Positions 1-7,796 of a stretch of DNA of 64,000 nt are shown here, in pieces. A program made the position numbers and the translations under genes. Under the pieces are notes generated by a model that saw only the letters and a program-made list of their open reading frames with translations, was not told the DNA's origin and searched no databases. Source of the stretch: Bacteroidota bacterium (GTDB lineage: Bacteria > Bacteroidota > Bacteroidia > 2-12-FULL-35-15); the NCBI GenBank assembly GCA_025963715.1, contig JAOQAG010000051.1, positions 1-64,000 of the forward strand, written 5' to 3'. Position 1 is the first letter of the stretch. Every line of letters begins with the position of its first letter.

Positions 1-2
1 TG

Positions 3-86
3 TCGGTACGCGCTATTTTGTTTATGATCGCGGGGCATACCACGCACCACATGAATGTGATCAGGATTAATTATTTGCTGGATTAA
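3..86 (+). CDS. DinB-family protein, C-terminal fragment (cut by window start)
   Basis: Frame 3 is open from the window edge to a TAA at 84-86 and encodes 27 residues ending in AGHTTHHMNVIRINYLLD. The pattern GH-x-x-HH-x-N-x-x-R-x-x-Y-L is the typical last helix of DinB/YfiT-like metal-dependent four-helix-bundle proteins, where the His residues help to bind a divalent metal. Function (thiol transferase or damage-inducible protein) cannot be told from the tail. Only the C-terminus is in the window. It is recognised by motif only, so the family call is probable rather than certain. Confidence 0.6.
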   Translation, partial: SVRAILFMIAGHTTHHMNVIRINYLLD

Positions 87-638
87 AAAAAAGTTCAAAG
101 TTTCAAAGTTTAATTTTGCTGGATGGCTCCTTCGGAGCGTTTTTTTACCACTAAGGCACTCAGGGCACTGAGAAAAAAAAGAAGAAAAAGAGTTTTTGCT
201 GTGTGGCTCCTTCGGAGCGGAATTTTACCACGAAGACGCGGAGACGCAAAGAAGAGAAAAAGGTTAATTAGTTTTTAATTGACTTTTGGTAGCACGGATT
301 GATAAAAAGAGTTTAAAATTGTTACGTGCACTGGGATTTGTACGTTGATCTTCCTTCGGAGTTGTCATCCCGGGCCTGACCCGGGATCTCATAAACGTTT
401 GTAAGATGTTATTTTTAGTCTTTAATTAACCGATCCCGCAACATTGCGGGATGACATACTAAAATAAAATTGCACTCCGAATTAAACACAGTAAATATCC
501 AGATTAGTATATTGGTATTAATTGGTATTTAGTAGATTGGTATTTAGTAGATCACACAGATTCGTAAAATTCGTTCCTGTTCGCTATCCGTACAACACAG
601 ATTAGTAGATTCGTATTAATTGGTATTTAGTAGATGTA
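87..638. repeat. Intergenic region packed with short REP-like repeats
   Basis: No gene is supported here. The stretch contains two copies of the palindrome GCTCCTTCGGAGC (126-138, 206-218), fragments of the type CACTAAGGCACT and GACGCGGAGACGCAAAG, two CGGGAT hairpins (about 364-390 and 432-455), and several copies of a TTGGTATTTAGTAGAT motif (about 500-635). The same ingredients recur at 2556-3058, 6480-6845, 14980-15315 and 61040-61529, so this is a dispersed intergenic repeat family of the genome. Confidence 0.8.
347..455. repeat. 109-bp direct repeat, copy 1
   Basis: This segment matches 2760-2868 over its full length with only about a dozen substitutions by eye. Both copies contain two hairpins in the same order: ATCCCGGG...CCCGGGAT and ATCCCGCAACATTGCGGGAT. 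The two copies bracket the S15-type hydrolase gene in direct orientation. Confidence 0.85.
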
Positions 639-2555
639 CTATTGCTTTACAAATTTTTTATTCACAACCCCATCCCCTGATCTTACTTCCACCACATACA
701 TTCCGTTCGCGAAAGCGCTGGTATTTATTTTTGTATTTGCGGTAAATTTCTGAGAGAAAATTTGTTCCCCAATTAAATTATAAACGGTTACAACGCATTC
801 TTCCTGTATCCCCGTTTCTATCGTCAATGCATCTGTAAAAGGATTCGGATATATTGCGATCTTGCTTTCGTTTAATTCGCTGATGCCGGTGGTGAAACCT
901 ACCAATGGTAATGTAATGTAAGACGTTTGTGTTGCATTTGTATAAACGGTATTTGCAGCAATTTGCGGACTTACCAATACATCCATGTTATTGCCGGGAT
1001 ACATGGCAGCACCTGTATTCATGTTGCGGTTAAAACGCGGATAATTGGATGAGCTCACATCCACTCTTATTTTATGTCCGGTTAAAAAGGTAATGGCAGT
1101 ATTCGGCAGGTTGATCACACAATCGTAAATTTGATTGGGAACAATTACAGCAGTATCTGCGGCACTTATACCATTCCTGAAACGCATGCGGAAAGTTCCA
1201 TCGTTTACCAGCATGGAGCGACCATCAGGATACACATCCGTTAAACGGATATCAAAATCCGTATCCAAACGATCGGATGCAATTTTCATGTGAACAGCTG
1301 CACTGCCTTTTAATACAGCATTCTGCGGAAGGGTTGCCGTTGTGAAAATTAACAGATCATTCCTGCTTTCCACCGTATCTTTTTGATCCCATGGACCTTG
1401 TTTTAAATCGGCCCGCAGCGTTGGCCCGCCGTACGTGGGCGAAGGATCATTCGGATCGTAATTAAAAGTCAGCTGATCGGTGGTGTTGGACGGAATTACC
1501 GTTGATAATGATCCATCCTGATGAAAGTAAAAACTGGTACTGCTTGTTCCGGTTGCAGGCCATGCGCTGGTGGATTGCCATGTGTTTTCGCCCATCTGGT
1601 AGTATTGAATGTAGGGCGTGGTATTCCATCCGTTGGAAATAGTACGGAGGTGATAATCAAAAAACATAAGCGCGAGTGAATCGTTCCAGTGCGCGGCATT
1701 GGCATACGTTAATTCTCCCTGGTTGGCGGTGCCTACCGATGCAGTTGAATGTCCGCCATGCTCCCATGGCCCCATGAGCAGACGATGTTCGTTTCTTACA
1801 GCTGTAGGTGATGAGCTGCGGATCTCGTTAAAGAACGGCAGCATTTTTTCGATGTTGTGATCATACCAGCCGCCGATCATAAAGCAGGGAACTTGTATGC
1901 TCGAGGGATAATCATTCAGATTTTCTACATACGTCCATAAGGTATTGTGTACCGGGTTTGCCATTAATGTGGCGGATAATCCAAAGCCAAGCGCATCCAA
2001 TTGTTCAACATATTCGGTGCGTAAATCACCATTCGGAAAATATTCTTCATACTCAAATTGCGGGCCTGCAACCAAGGGACAAATGCAGGTAAGGTGAGGC
2101 GGATTTTCTTTTGCTGTTTTGTATTGTACATCTCCCAATGCCGATGGTCCCCAGGTGCCTACTTTTCCATTGCTCCAGGTTTGTGCCGCGATCCATTCCA
2201 CGGTACTTTTTCCATCAACGCCGGTTGTTGGGGCACCGGCATAAGCTGCTGCGGCTGAGCCATAAAAGCCGCGCCAATCAGCGATCACAAAAATATAATT
2301 GCTGCTGTTGAGCGCCATGCTAATTCCTAAGGGCAATCCTAAAAAACGGTAATAGACACGGTTGTAAGGCGTTTGAATTAATATCACCGGGCCGGAGGTC
2401 ATGCCTGATGGAATGTACACATCGGCAGCTAATTTTCTTCCATCGCTCATCGGGACTGAATCCACAATGGGAGAAAGCTGCGCGGAAATTTGTTGACTAG
2501 CTGCAGTAAGAATGGAGAAAAATAATAAGAGGCGAAGGGAGTAGGGATGTTTCAT
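639..2555 (-). CDS. T9SS-secreted CocE/NonD (S15) family hydrolase
   Basis: 638 aa. A signal peptide (residues 1-26, ending ISAQ) is followed by an alpha/beta-hydrolase of the X-Pro dipeptidyl-peptidase S15/CocE family. The nucleophile elbow is GPSALG (Ser138), the acid is probably Asp232 in GGWYDH, and the base is His266 in GPWEHGGH. The beta-sandwich domain typical of CocE follows at about 330-550. From about residue 565 (IAIYPNPFTDALTIETG) there is a T9SS type A sorting domain, so the enzyme should be exported across the outer membrane and then surface-anchored or released. Family members cleave Xaa-Pro peptides or esters/beta-lactam acyl bonds; the substrate here is unknown. It stands alone between repeat-rich spacers that share a direct repeat. 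The stop is TAG at 639-641. Confidence 0.88.
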   Translation of the reverse strand: MKHPYSLRLLLFFSILTAASQQISAQLSPIVDSVPMSDGRKLAADVYIPSGMTSGPVILIQTPYNRVYYRFLGLPLGISMALNSSNYIFVIADWRGFYGSAAAAYAGAPTTGVDGKSTVEWIAAQTWSNGKVGTWGPSALGDVQYKTAKENPPHLTCICPLVAGPQFEYEEYFPNGDLRTEYVEQLDALGFGLSATLMANPVHNTLWTYVENLNDYPSSIQVPCFMIGGWYDHNIEKMLPFFNEIRSSSPTAVRNEHRLLMGPWEHGGHSTASVGTANQGELTYANAAHWNDSLALMFFDYHLRTISNGWNTTPYIQYYQMGENTWQSTSAWPATGTSSTSFYFHQDGSLSTVIPSNTTDQLTFNYDPNDPSPTYGGPTLRADLKQGPWDQKDTVESRNDLLIFTTATLPQNAVLKGSAAVHMKIASDRLDTDFDIRLTDVYPDGRSMLVNDGTFRMRFRNGISAADTAVIVPNQIYDCVINLPNTAITFLTGHKIRVDVSSSNYPRFNRNMNTGAAMYPGNNMDVLVSPQIAANTVYTNATQTSYITLPLVGFTTGISELNESKIAIYPNPFTDALTIETGIQEECVVTVYNLIGEQIFSQKFTANTKINTSAFANGMYVVEVRSGDGVVNKKFVKQ

Positions 2556-3058
2556 AAAAGTTCAAAGTTTAAAGTTTGTGGTACGGATAACAAACAGAAG
2601 CGAATATTGCGAATCTGTAGGTTTGCTGTGTGGCTCCTTCGGAGCAGTTTTCACTATGACGCAAAGAAAAAGAGAATGTTAAGTTCTAATGTTAATTTTT
2701 ATTAAAAGAGTTTATTAAGGCTCAATTTTGCTCTGTCTGCCGATGTTATTTGTAATGCTGATCTTTCTTCGGAGTTGTCATCCCGGGCTTGACCCGGGAT
2801 CTCATAAATGCTTGCAGAATGTTATTTTCGTCTTTAATTAACCGATCCCGCAACATTGCGGGATGACAGTCTGATTTAAAGATGCACTTTCTTTTATAGA
2901 TTCGTAATTACACACAGAAAATACACAGATTAGTACATTAGTACAAATTGGTATTTAGTAGATACACAGATTGGTAGTTTCGTTCCTGTTCCTGCCCGAA
3001 TCGTTCAGGCGGGCGTTATCCGTACCACCCAGATTAGTATATTCGTATTAATTGGTAT
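2556..3058. repeat. Intergenic region with REP-like repeats
   Basis: Non-coding spacer between murB and the hydrolase gene. It holds GCTCCTTCGGAGC (2633-2645), the second 109-bp direct repeat (2760-2868), GTACGGATAAC and CGTTCCTGTTC fragments also found near 15080, and TTGGTATTTAGTAGAT copies. The last of these runs into the murB stop codon (TAA read from 3059-3061), so the repeat supplies the stop. Confidence 0.8.
2760..2868. repeat. 109-bp direct repeat, copy 2
   Basis: Second copy of the segment at 347-455, in the same orientation and without length change. It contains the same two CGGGAT stem-loops. Confidence 0.85.
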
Positions 3059-4078
3059 TTAGTAGATAATATTCACTTCCCTTTCCAATTCCACACCAAA
3101 TCTCTCCTTTACGGAATCCATTATTTTCTGAGAGAGATCATAAATCTCATTTCCTTTTGCATTGGCATAATTAACGAGTACCAATGCCTGCAATTTATGG
3201 ACACCGGCATCGCCGAATGTTTTTCCTTTCCAGCCGCATTGTTCAATGAGCCAGCCAGCCGCTAATTTTACATTGCCGTTTTCCAGGTCATAACCGACAA
3301 TAGCAGGAAACTCGTTTTTTAATTGTTCGAATATAGTTCTGCTGATCTCCGGATTTTTAAAAAAACTTCCGGCATTGCCGATCTCGGCAGGGTTTGGGAG
3401 TTTGCTGCTGCGGATATTGATTACTGCCTGGCTGATGTTTTGAATGTTTACTTCCTTTGCGCCCATGGCTTCCAGCTCTTTTTCAATGGCGCCGTAGGTT
3501 GTATTTAAAATTGGTTTTTTGTGCAGTTTGAATGTCACGGAAGTGATGACGAACTGATTTTTTAATTCGCGTTTAAAAACACTTTCGCGGTAGCCGAATT
3601 TGCAATCGGTATTGTTAAATATATGAATTGTTTGATCTGCAATTTTTAATGCTTCCAGCTCAAAAAACGAATCTTTTATTTCCACGCCGTAAGCGCCGAT
3701 GTTTTGCATGGGGCTTGCGCCAACGTTGCCCGGAATGAGCGATAAATTTTCGAGCCCTGCATAATTGTGCGCAATGCAATACATCACAAACGTATGCCAT
3801 ACTTCACCTGCAGCGGCTTTTACATAATAAAAACGGGCATCTTCATTTACGAGTTCAATTCCTTTCAGGTTATTTTTTAAAACAAGGCCTTTAAAATCAG
3901 TAGTGAACAATAAATTGCTGCCGCCGCCAAGGATCAGTTTCGGTGTGTTTGAAAATGCCGGATCGGAAAGTAGTTGTTTTAATTCTTCCACGCTGGAAAA
4001 TTCGCTGAAAAAGCGCGCTGACGCATCGATCCCGAAGGTGTTTAGTTTTTTTAACGATTGATTTTCCCGGATGTTCAT
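3059..4078 (-). CDS. murB: UDP-N-acetylmuramate dehydrogenase
   Basis: 339 aa, the usual length of type I (E. coli-like) MurB. It reduces UDP-GlcNAc-enolpyruvate to UDP-MurNAc with NADPH and FAD in cytoplasmic peptidoglycan synthesis. Visible motifs are the FAD-binding LGGGSNLLF (about 51-59), the loop IPGNVGASPMQNIGAYG, and GSFFKNP near residue 240, which carries the catalytic Ser. The gene is divergent from the glycosyltransferase operon, with 124 nt between the start codons. Its stop lies inside a repeated intergenic motif. No neighbouring mur gene is present. Confidence 0.95.
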   Translation of the reverse strand: MNIRENQSLKKLNTFGIDASARFFSEFSSVEELKQLLSDPAFSNTPKLILGGGSNLLFTTDFKGLVLKNNLKGIELVNEDARFYYVKAAAGEVWHTFVMYCIAHNYAGLENLSLIPGNVGASPMQNIGAYGVEIKDSFFELEALKIADQTIHIFNNTDCKFGYRESVFKRELKNQFVITSVTFKLHKKPILNTTYGAIEKELEAMGAKEVNIQNISQAVINIRSSKLPNPAEIGNAGSFFKNPEISRTIFEQLKNEFPAIVGYDLENGNVKLAAGWLIEQCGWKGKTFGDAGVHKLQALVLVNYANAKGNEIYDLSQKIMDSVKERFGVELEREVNIIY

Positions 4079-4177
4079 GTGCAGTATTTAAGATACTCAA
4101 AATTCATGAATAGAACGCAGGCAATCAATATGTTCAATAAAAAGTTATTCATAGCGTTATACACATTTTATAATCTT

Positions 4178-4185
4178 TATCTTCG
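4178..4185 (+). promoter_or_regulatory. Possible -7 element of the glycosyltransferase operon
   Basis: TATCTTCG resembles the Bacteroidota -7 consensus TAnnTTTG with one mismatch and lies 17 nt before the GTG start. No clear -33 TTTG is seen, so this is tentative. Confidence 0.3.
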
Positions 4186-4202
4186 CAAAGCAAAGCCAAA
4201 AC

Positions 4203-5324
4203 GTGAAAAAAGCAATTGTATCCGTCATCAACGACCTGAGCACCGATCAGCGTGTACACAAGGTTTCCCTTACATTGCATCAGTTGGGTTACAATGTAAC
4301 GCTGGTGGGAAGAAAGCAACGCAAAAGCCTGCCGCTTGCTCCACGCGATTACACTACCAAACGGATGTTTTTGCTGTTCGAAAAAGGACCGCTTTTTTAT
4401 GCAGAATATCAATTCCGTTTATTCCTTTATTTATTATTTCACAAAGCCAGTGTGTTGGTGGCGAACGATCTGGATACGCTGTTGCCGAATTATTTAATAT
4501 CGAGGTTAAAAGGCAGTAACCTGGTGTATGATAGTCACGAATTATTTTGCGAAGTACCCGAGTTGCAAAACAATCCGCGGAAAAAAAACACCTGGAAACG
4601 CCTGGAGCGCTGGGTCTTCCCGAAATTAAAAAATGTATTTACGGTGAATGATTCCATCGCAAAAATTTACAGCGAAGAATATCATGTGGAGGTAAAAGTA
4701 CTGCGGAACATTCCCTTGCTTGCCAATCAGCAAAATTTTAAAAAAGCAAGCAGGGAAGAGTTGGAAATTGCGACTGATAAAAAAATAATTGTATTGCAGG
4801 GTGCAGGAATTAACATCGACAGGGGAGCGGAGGAAGCCGTACAAGCGATGCAATTTGTAGAAAATGCCGTGTTGCTGATCATTGGCAGCGGTGATGTGAT
4901 GGAAATATTAAAACAAATGGTGAATGAATTGAAGCTGAAAGAAAAAGTAACATTCATCGGGAAAGTTCCGTTTGAAAAATTATTGCAATACACGCACCAT
5001 GCGGATCTGGGCCTGACTCTCGACAAAGACACGAATATTAATTACCGTTACAGCTTACCGAATAAATTATTTGATTACATCCATGCAGGCGTTCCGGTGC
5101 TGGCATCGGGACTTGTAGAGATCAAAAAAATAATTACGGATTATAAAGTCGGCGATTGTATTGAAAATCACAATCCAACACACATTGCGGATAAAATAAA
5201 TGCGATCCTGAATAATGAACAATTGCTGGCTGACTGGAAAAAAAACTGTAAAATTGCAGCCGAAAAACTAAACTGGGAAACAGAGCAATTGCAGTTGATC
5301 AGTGTGTACAAACAATTTTTATAA
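4203..5324 (+). CDS. Glycosyltransferase, GT4-like (GT-B fold)
   Basis: 373 aa with a GTG start. No better ATG is available, and the N-terminus KKAIVSVINDLSTDQRVHK is the normal start of this family. N-terminal Rossmann half: VANDLDTLLPNY at about 87-98 and a YDSHELF motif. C-terminal donor-binding half: about 190-373, with LQGAGINIDRGAEEAVQAM, VLLIIGSGD and the SLPNKLFDYIHAGVPVLAS segment, which corresponds to the nucleotide-sugar-binding ExFxxxxxE region of GT4 enzymes. It probably transfers a sugar in surface polysaccharide, LPS or glycoprotein synthesis; the acceptor is unknown. A second glycosyltransferase follows after 39 nt. Confidence 0.88.
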   Translation: MKKAIVSVINDLSTDQRVHKVSLTLHQLGYNVTLVGRKQRKSLPLAPRDYTTKRMFLLFEKGPLFYAEYQFRLFLYLLFHKASVLVANDLDTLLPNYLISRLKGSNLVYDSHELFCEVPELQNNPRKKNTWKRLERWVFPKLKNVFTVNDSIAKIYSEEYHVEVKVLRNIPLLANQQNFKKASREELEIATDKKIIVLQGAGINIDRGAEEAVQAMQFVENAVLLIIGSGDVMEILKQMVNELKLKEKVTFIGKVPFEKLLQYTHHADLGLTLDKDTNINYRYSLPNKLFDYIHAGVPVLASGLVEIKKIITDYKVGDCIENHNPTHIADKINAILNNEQLLADWKKNCKIAAEKLNWETEQLQLISVYKQFL

Positions 5325-5363
5325 AACTCTCCAAACTCAATAATTTACCGGGGGGCAAACCAA

Positions 5364-6479
5364 ATGGAGCAAAAGCATTTACATATTATTTCTTTCGATG
5401 TGCCTTATCCCGCCAATTACGGTGGCGTGATCGATGTGTATTACAAATTGAAAGCGCTGTATGCACAGGGAATAAAAATTTATCTGCATTGTTTTGAATA
5501 CGGCCGGGCAGAAGCATTGAGCCTCGAAAGCATTTGTGAAAAAGTATATTATTACAAACGCAGCATGGATCGCATGTTGTTGCTCAATCCATTGCCATTT
5601 GTGGTGGTTACGCGTGCTTCCGAAAAATTAATGGAGAATTTATTGCGCGATCAGCATCCTGTTTTATTTGAAGGTTTGCATTCCTGTTTTCATTTGAATG
5701 ATGATCGTTTGAAAGACCGCGTAAAAATTGTACGCACGCACAATATTGAGCACGATTATTATACCAACCTGCAAAAAGTAGAAAAATCGTTTTTTAAAAA
5801 GATCTACTTTGGAATGGAAGCAAAAAAACTGGAACGCTTCGAAAAGGTCTTGAACAAAGCGAGTCATATTGCGGCCATTTCCCGCGCAGATGCGGAGCAA
5901 TTAAGCGCACGTTATAAAAATGTACATCACATTACGGCATTTCATCCCAATGAAGAAGTAAAGATCAAAGAAGGAACCGGCAATTTTTGTTTGTATCACG
6001 GAAATTTAGAAGTGGGTGAAAACAATGAAGCGGCTTTGTTTTTAGTAAATGAAGTGTTTGCCAAAATCAGGATCCCGCTGATCATTGCAGGGAAAAAACC
6101 TTCTGCCGAATTGATCGCAGCAGCAACCGATTATTCTCAGATCAGCATAAAACCAAATATCAATACACAGGACATTGATGACCTGATCAAAAATGCACAG
6201 ATCAATGTGTTGCCGACGTTCCAGGCAACAGGCATTAAATTAAAATTACTGGCAGCCTTGTTTACCGGTCGTCATTGCATTGTAAATACTCCAATGGTGA
6301 GTAATACCGGTTTGGAACAATTGTGTTCCATTAAGGATTCCGCTGAAGAAATGATAGCAGAAATTTCGCGCTTATTTACGGTTTCGTTTGATATGAATGA
6401 AAAGGAAAAACGGGAATCTGTTTTACTGGAAGATTTTTCGAATGTGAAAAATGTAAAGAAATTGATTGAACTTATTTAG
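5364..6479 (+). CDS. Glycosyltransferase, GT4-like
   Basis: 371 aa with an ATG start, 39 nt after the previous glycosyltransferase, so the two are likely cotranscribed. The N-terminal half starts IISFDVPYPANYGGVIDVYY, a glycine-rich acceptor-side loop common in GT4-type enzymes. VRTHNIEHDYY (about residues 125-135) and AAISRADAE follow. The C-terminal half has YHGNLEVGENNEAALFLV, IIAGKKPS and NVLPTFQATGIKLKLLAAL, the last in the position of the donor-binding loop, but its acidic residues are weakly conserved. Sugar and acceptor are unknown. Convergent with the ftsE-like gene across a large inverted repeat. Confidence 0.83.
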   Translation: MEQKHLHIISFDVPYPANYGGVIDVYYKLKALYAQGIKIYLHCFEYGRAEALSLESICEKVYYYKRSMDRMLLLNPLPFVVVTRASEKLMENLLRDQHPVLFEGLHSCFHLNDDRLKDRVKIVRTHNIEHDYYTNLQKVEKSFFKKIYFGMEAKKLERFEKVLNKASHIAAISRADAEQLSARYKNVHHITAFHPNEEVKIKEGTGNFCLYHGNLEVGENNEAALFLVNEVFAKIRIPLIIAGKKPSAELIAAATDYSQISIKPNINTQDIDDLIKNAQINVLPTFQATGIKLKLLAALFTGRHCIVNTPMVSNTGLEQLCSIKDSAEEMIAEISRLFTVSFDMNEKEKRESVLLEDFSNVKNVKKLIELI

Positions 6480-6845
6480 TTTAAAGTTCAAGGTTGGAAA
6501 GTTTAAAGTTTGCTGTGTGTGCTCCTTCGGAGCGGCTTTCACCACTAAGAAAGCACTAAGAAGGAAAAGAAGAAAAAGAGCTTTTGCTTTGTGCGCCCCC
6601 AAAAATCTACCACATAAGACACAAAAGAAAACATAAGGTGTTGCTTAAAAAGGTTTACTTTTTATACACAGTTATTCCGGATCTAGCCTTATGTTTTCTT
6701 TTGTGTCTTATGTGGTGGAAATTTTTTTATTTTTTTACGCTCCGAAGGAGCCACACAGCAAAGCTCTTTTTCTTCTTAGTGCCTTAGTGGTGAAAGCCGC
6801 TCCGAAGGAGCACACAGCAAATCCCAATTCCTTAATCCCAAATCC
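6480..6845. repeat. Nested long inverted repeat between convergent genes
   Basis: The whole spacer is one imperfect cruciform. Outer arms 6509-about 6590 and about 6735-6821 are inverted copies containing TTTGCTGTGTG, the palindrome GCTCCTTCGGAGC (6521-6533; 6739-6751 and 6799-6811 on the other side) and CACTAAG-type repeats. Inside, 6609-6638 and 6687-6716 form a perfect 30-bp inverted repeat with a 48-nt loop. It may act as a bidirectional terminator for the converging transcripts, or be a non-autonomous mobile element. No open reading frame in it looks real. Confidence 0.85.
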
Positions 6846-7526
6846 CTAATTGTTAAGGGAATCCACCAGCTTTCCATTCTCACACTTGATCGTGCGGGAA
6901 GGAAACTTATCAAACATCATAATATCGTGTGTGGCAATTAAAACGGCCCTTCCGTTTTTGGAGATCTCCATCAGTAAATTCATGATCCCTTCCGATGTTT
7001 CCGGATCAAGGTTCCCGGTAGGCTCATCGGCCAAAATCAATTCGGGATCATTCAGCAATGCACGCGCAATGGATACGCGTTGCTGCTCGCCACCCGAAAG
7101 CTCGTGCGGCATTTTGAAACCTTTGGTATTTAAATTTACTTTATCGAGCACTTCCTGCATGCGTTTTTGCATGGCCGCTTTGTCTTTCCAGCCGGTTGCT
7201 TTCAGCACAAACAGTAGATTATCGTTCACACTTCTATCCGTCAGCAATTGAAAATCCTGGAATACAATACCCAGCTTTCTTCTTAAAAATGGAATGTCTT
7301 TTCGTTTGATGGTTTTGAGGTCAAACCCCGCAACAGTTGCAGCGCCTTCCGTCAGGTTCAGGTCCGCATACAGCGTTTTCAGCAAGCTGCTTTTTCCGCT
7401 GCCGGTTTTACCAAGCAGGTATACAAACTCACCTTTGTCGACGTTGAGCGTGACATTGGTAAGCACCAGGTTATGCTTTTGAAAAATAGAAACTTTATCT
7501 AAACTAATAATGCTGTCTAATGCCAT
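6846..7526 (-). CDS. ftsE: FtsE-like ABC transporter ATP-binding protein
   Basis: 226 aa from the ATG at 7526 ([12 protein letters not shown]). An upstream in-frame ATG at 7616 would add 30 unconserved residues, so the shorter start is preferred. Motifs: Walker [10 protein letters not shown] (39-47), Q-loop Gln90 in VFQDFQ, signature LSGGEQQR (143-150), Walker [10 protein letters not shown] with Glu168, and H-loop His200 in ATHD. Length and sequence match FtsE/MacB-type ATPases. FtsE works with the membrane protein FtsX to control peptidoglycan hydrolases at division. FtsX is not adjacent, which is common in Bacteroidota, so assignment to FtsE rather than a LolD/MacB-type exporter is likely but not certain. 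Confidence 0.8.
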   Translation of the reverse strand: MALDSIISLDKVSIFQKHNLVLTNVTLNVDKGEFVYLLGKTGSGKSSLLKTLYADLNLTEGAATVAGFDLKTIKRKDIPFLRRKLGIVFQDFQLLTDRSVNDNLLFVLKATGWKDKAAMQKRMQEVLDKVNLNTKGFKMPHELSGGEQQRVSIARALLNDPELILADEPTGNLDPETSEGIMNLLMEISKNGRAVLIATHDIMMFDKFPSRTIKCENGKLVDSLNN

Positions 7527-7796
7527 GAGCTGCTGATTTGATGTGCATTGCTGATCCTGATCTGCCGGAACGGTTGTGAAGATTGCTCTACAACGTTTCC
7601 GCGATGTTGATCCCAAAATACAGAATGCATTTTTCCTGCCGGAAATTTCATCCGAAAATTACTTCTAAAAATCATCAGGCGATTTTACTTTATAGCAATA
7701 CTTTCAACATCCTTGCGTTAATAACTTGCAAAACCCACAACTGCATGATGCATCTATCCGCGTTAATTTTACACAATTCATTCTTTAATACATCTG

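Noticed and set aside
6584-6787. 67-codon frame within the inverted repeat
   Set aside because: It lies wholly in palindromic repeat DNA and resembles no protein.
7527-7616. 30-residue N-terminal extension of the FtsE-like protein
   Set aside because: The added residues are not ABC-like, and the normal family start is the ATG at 7526.
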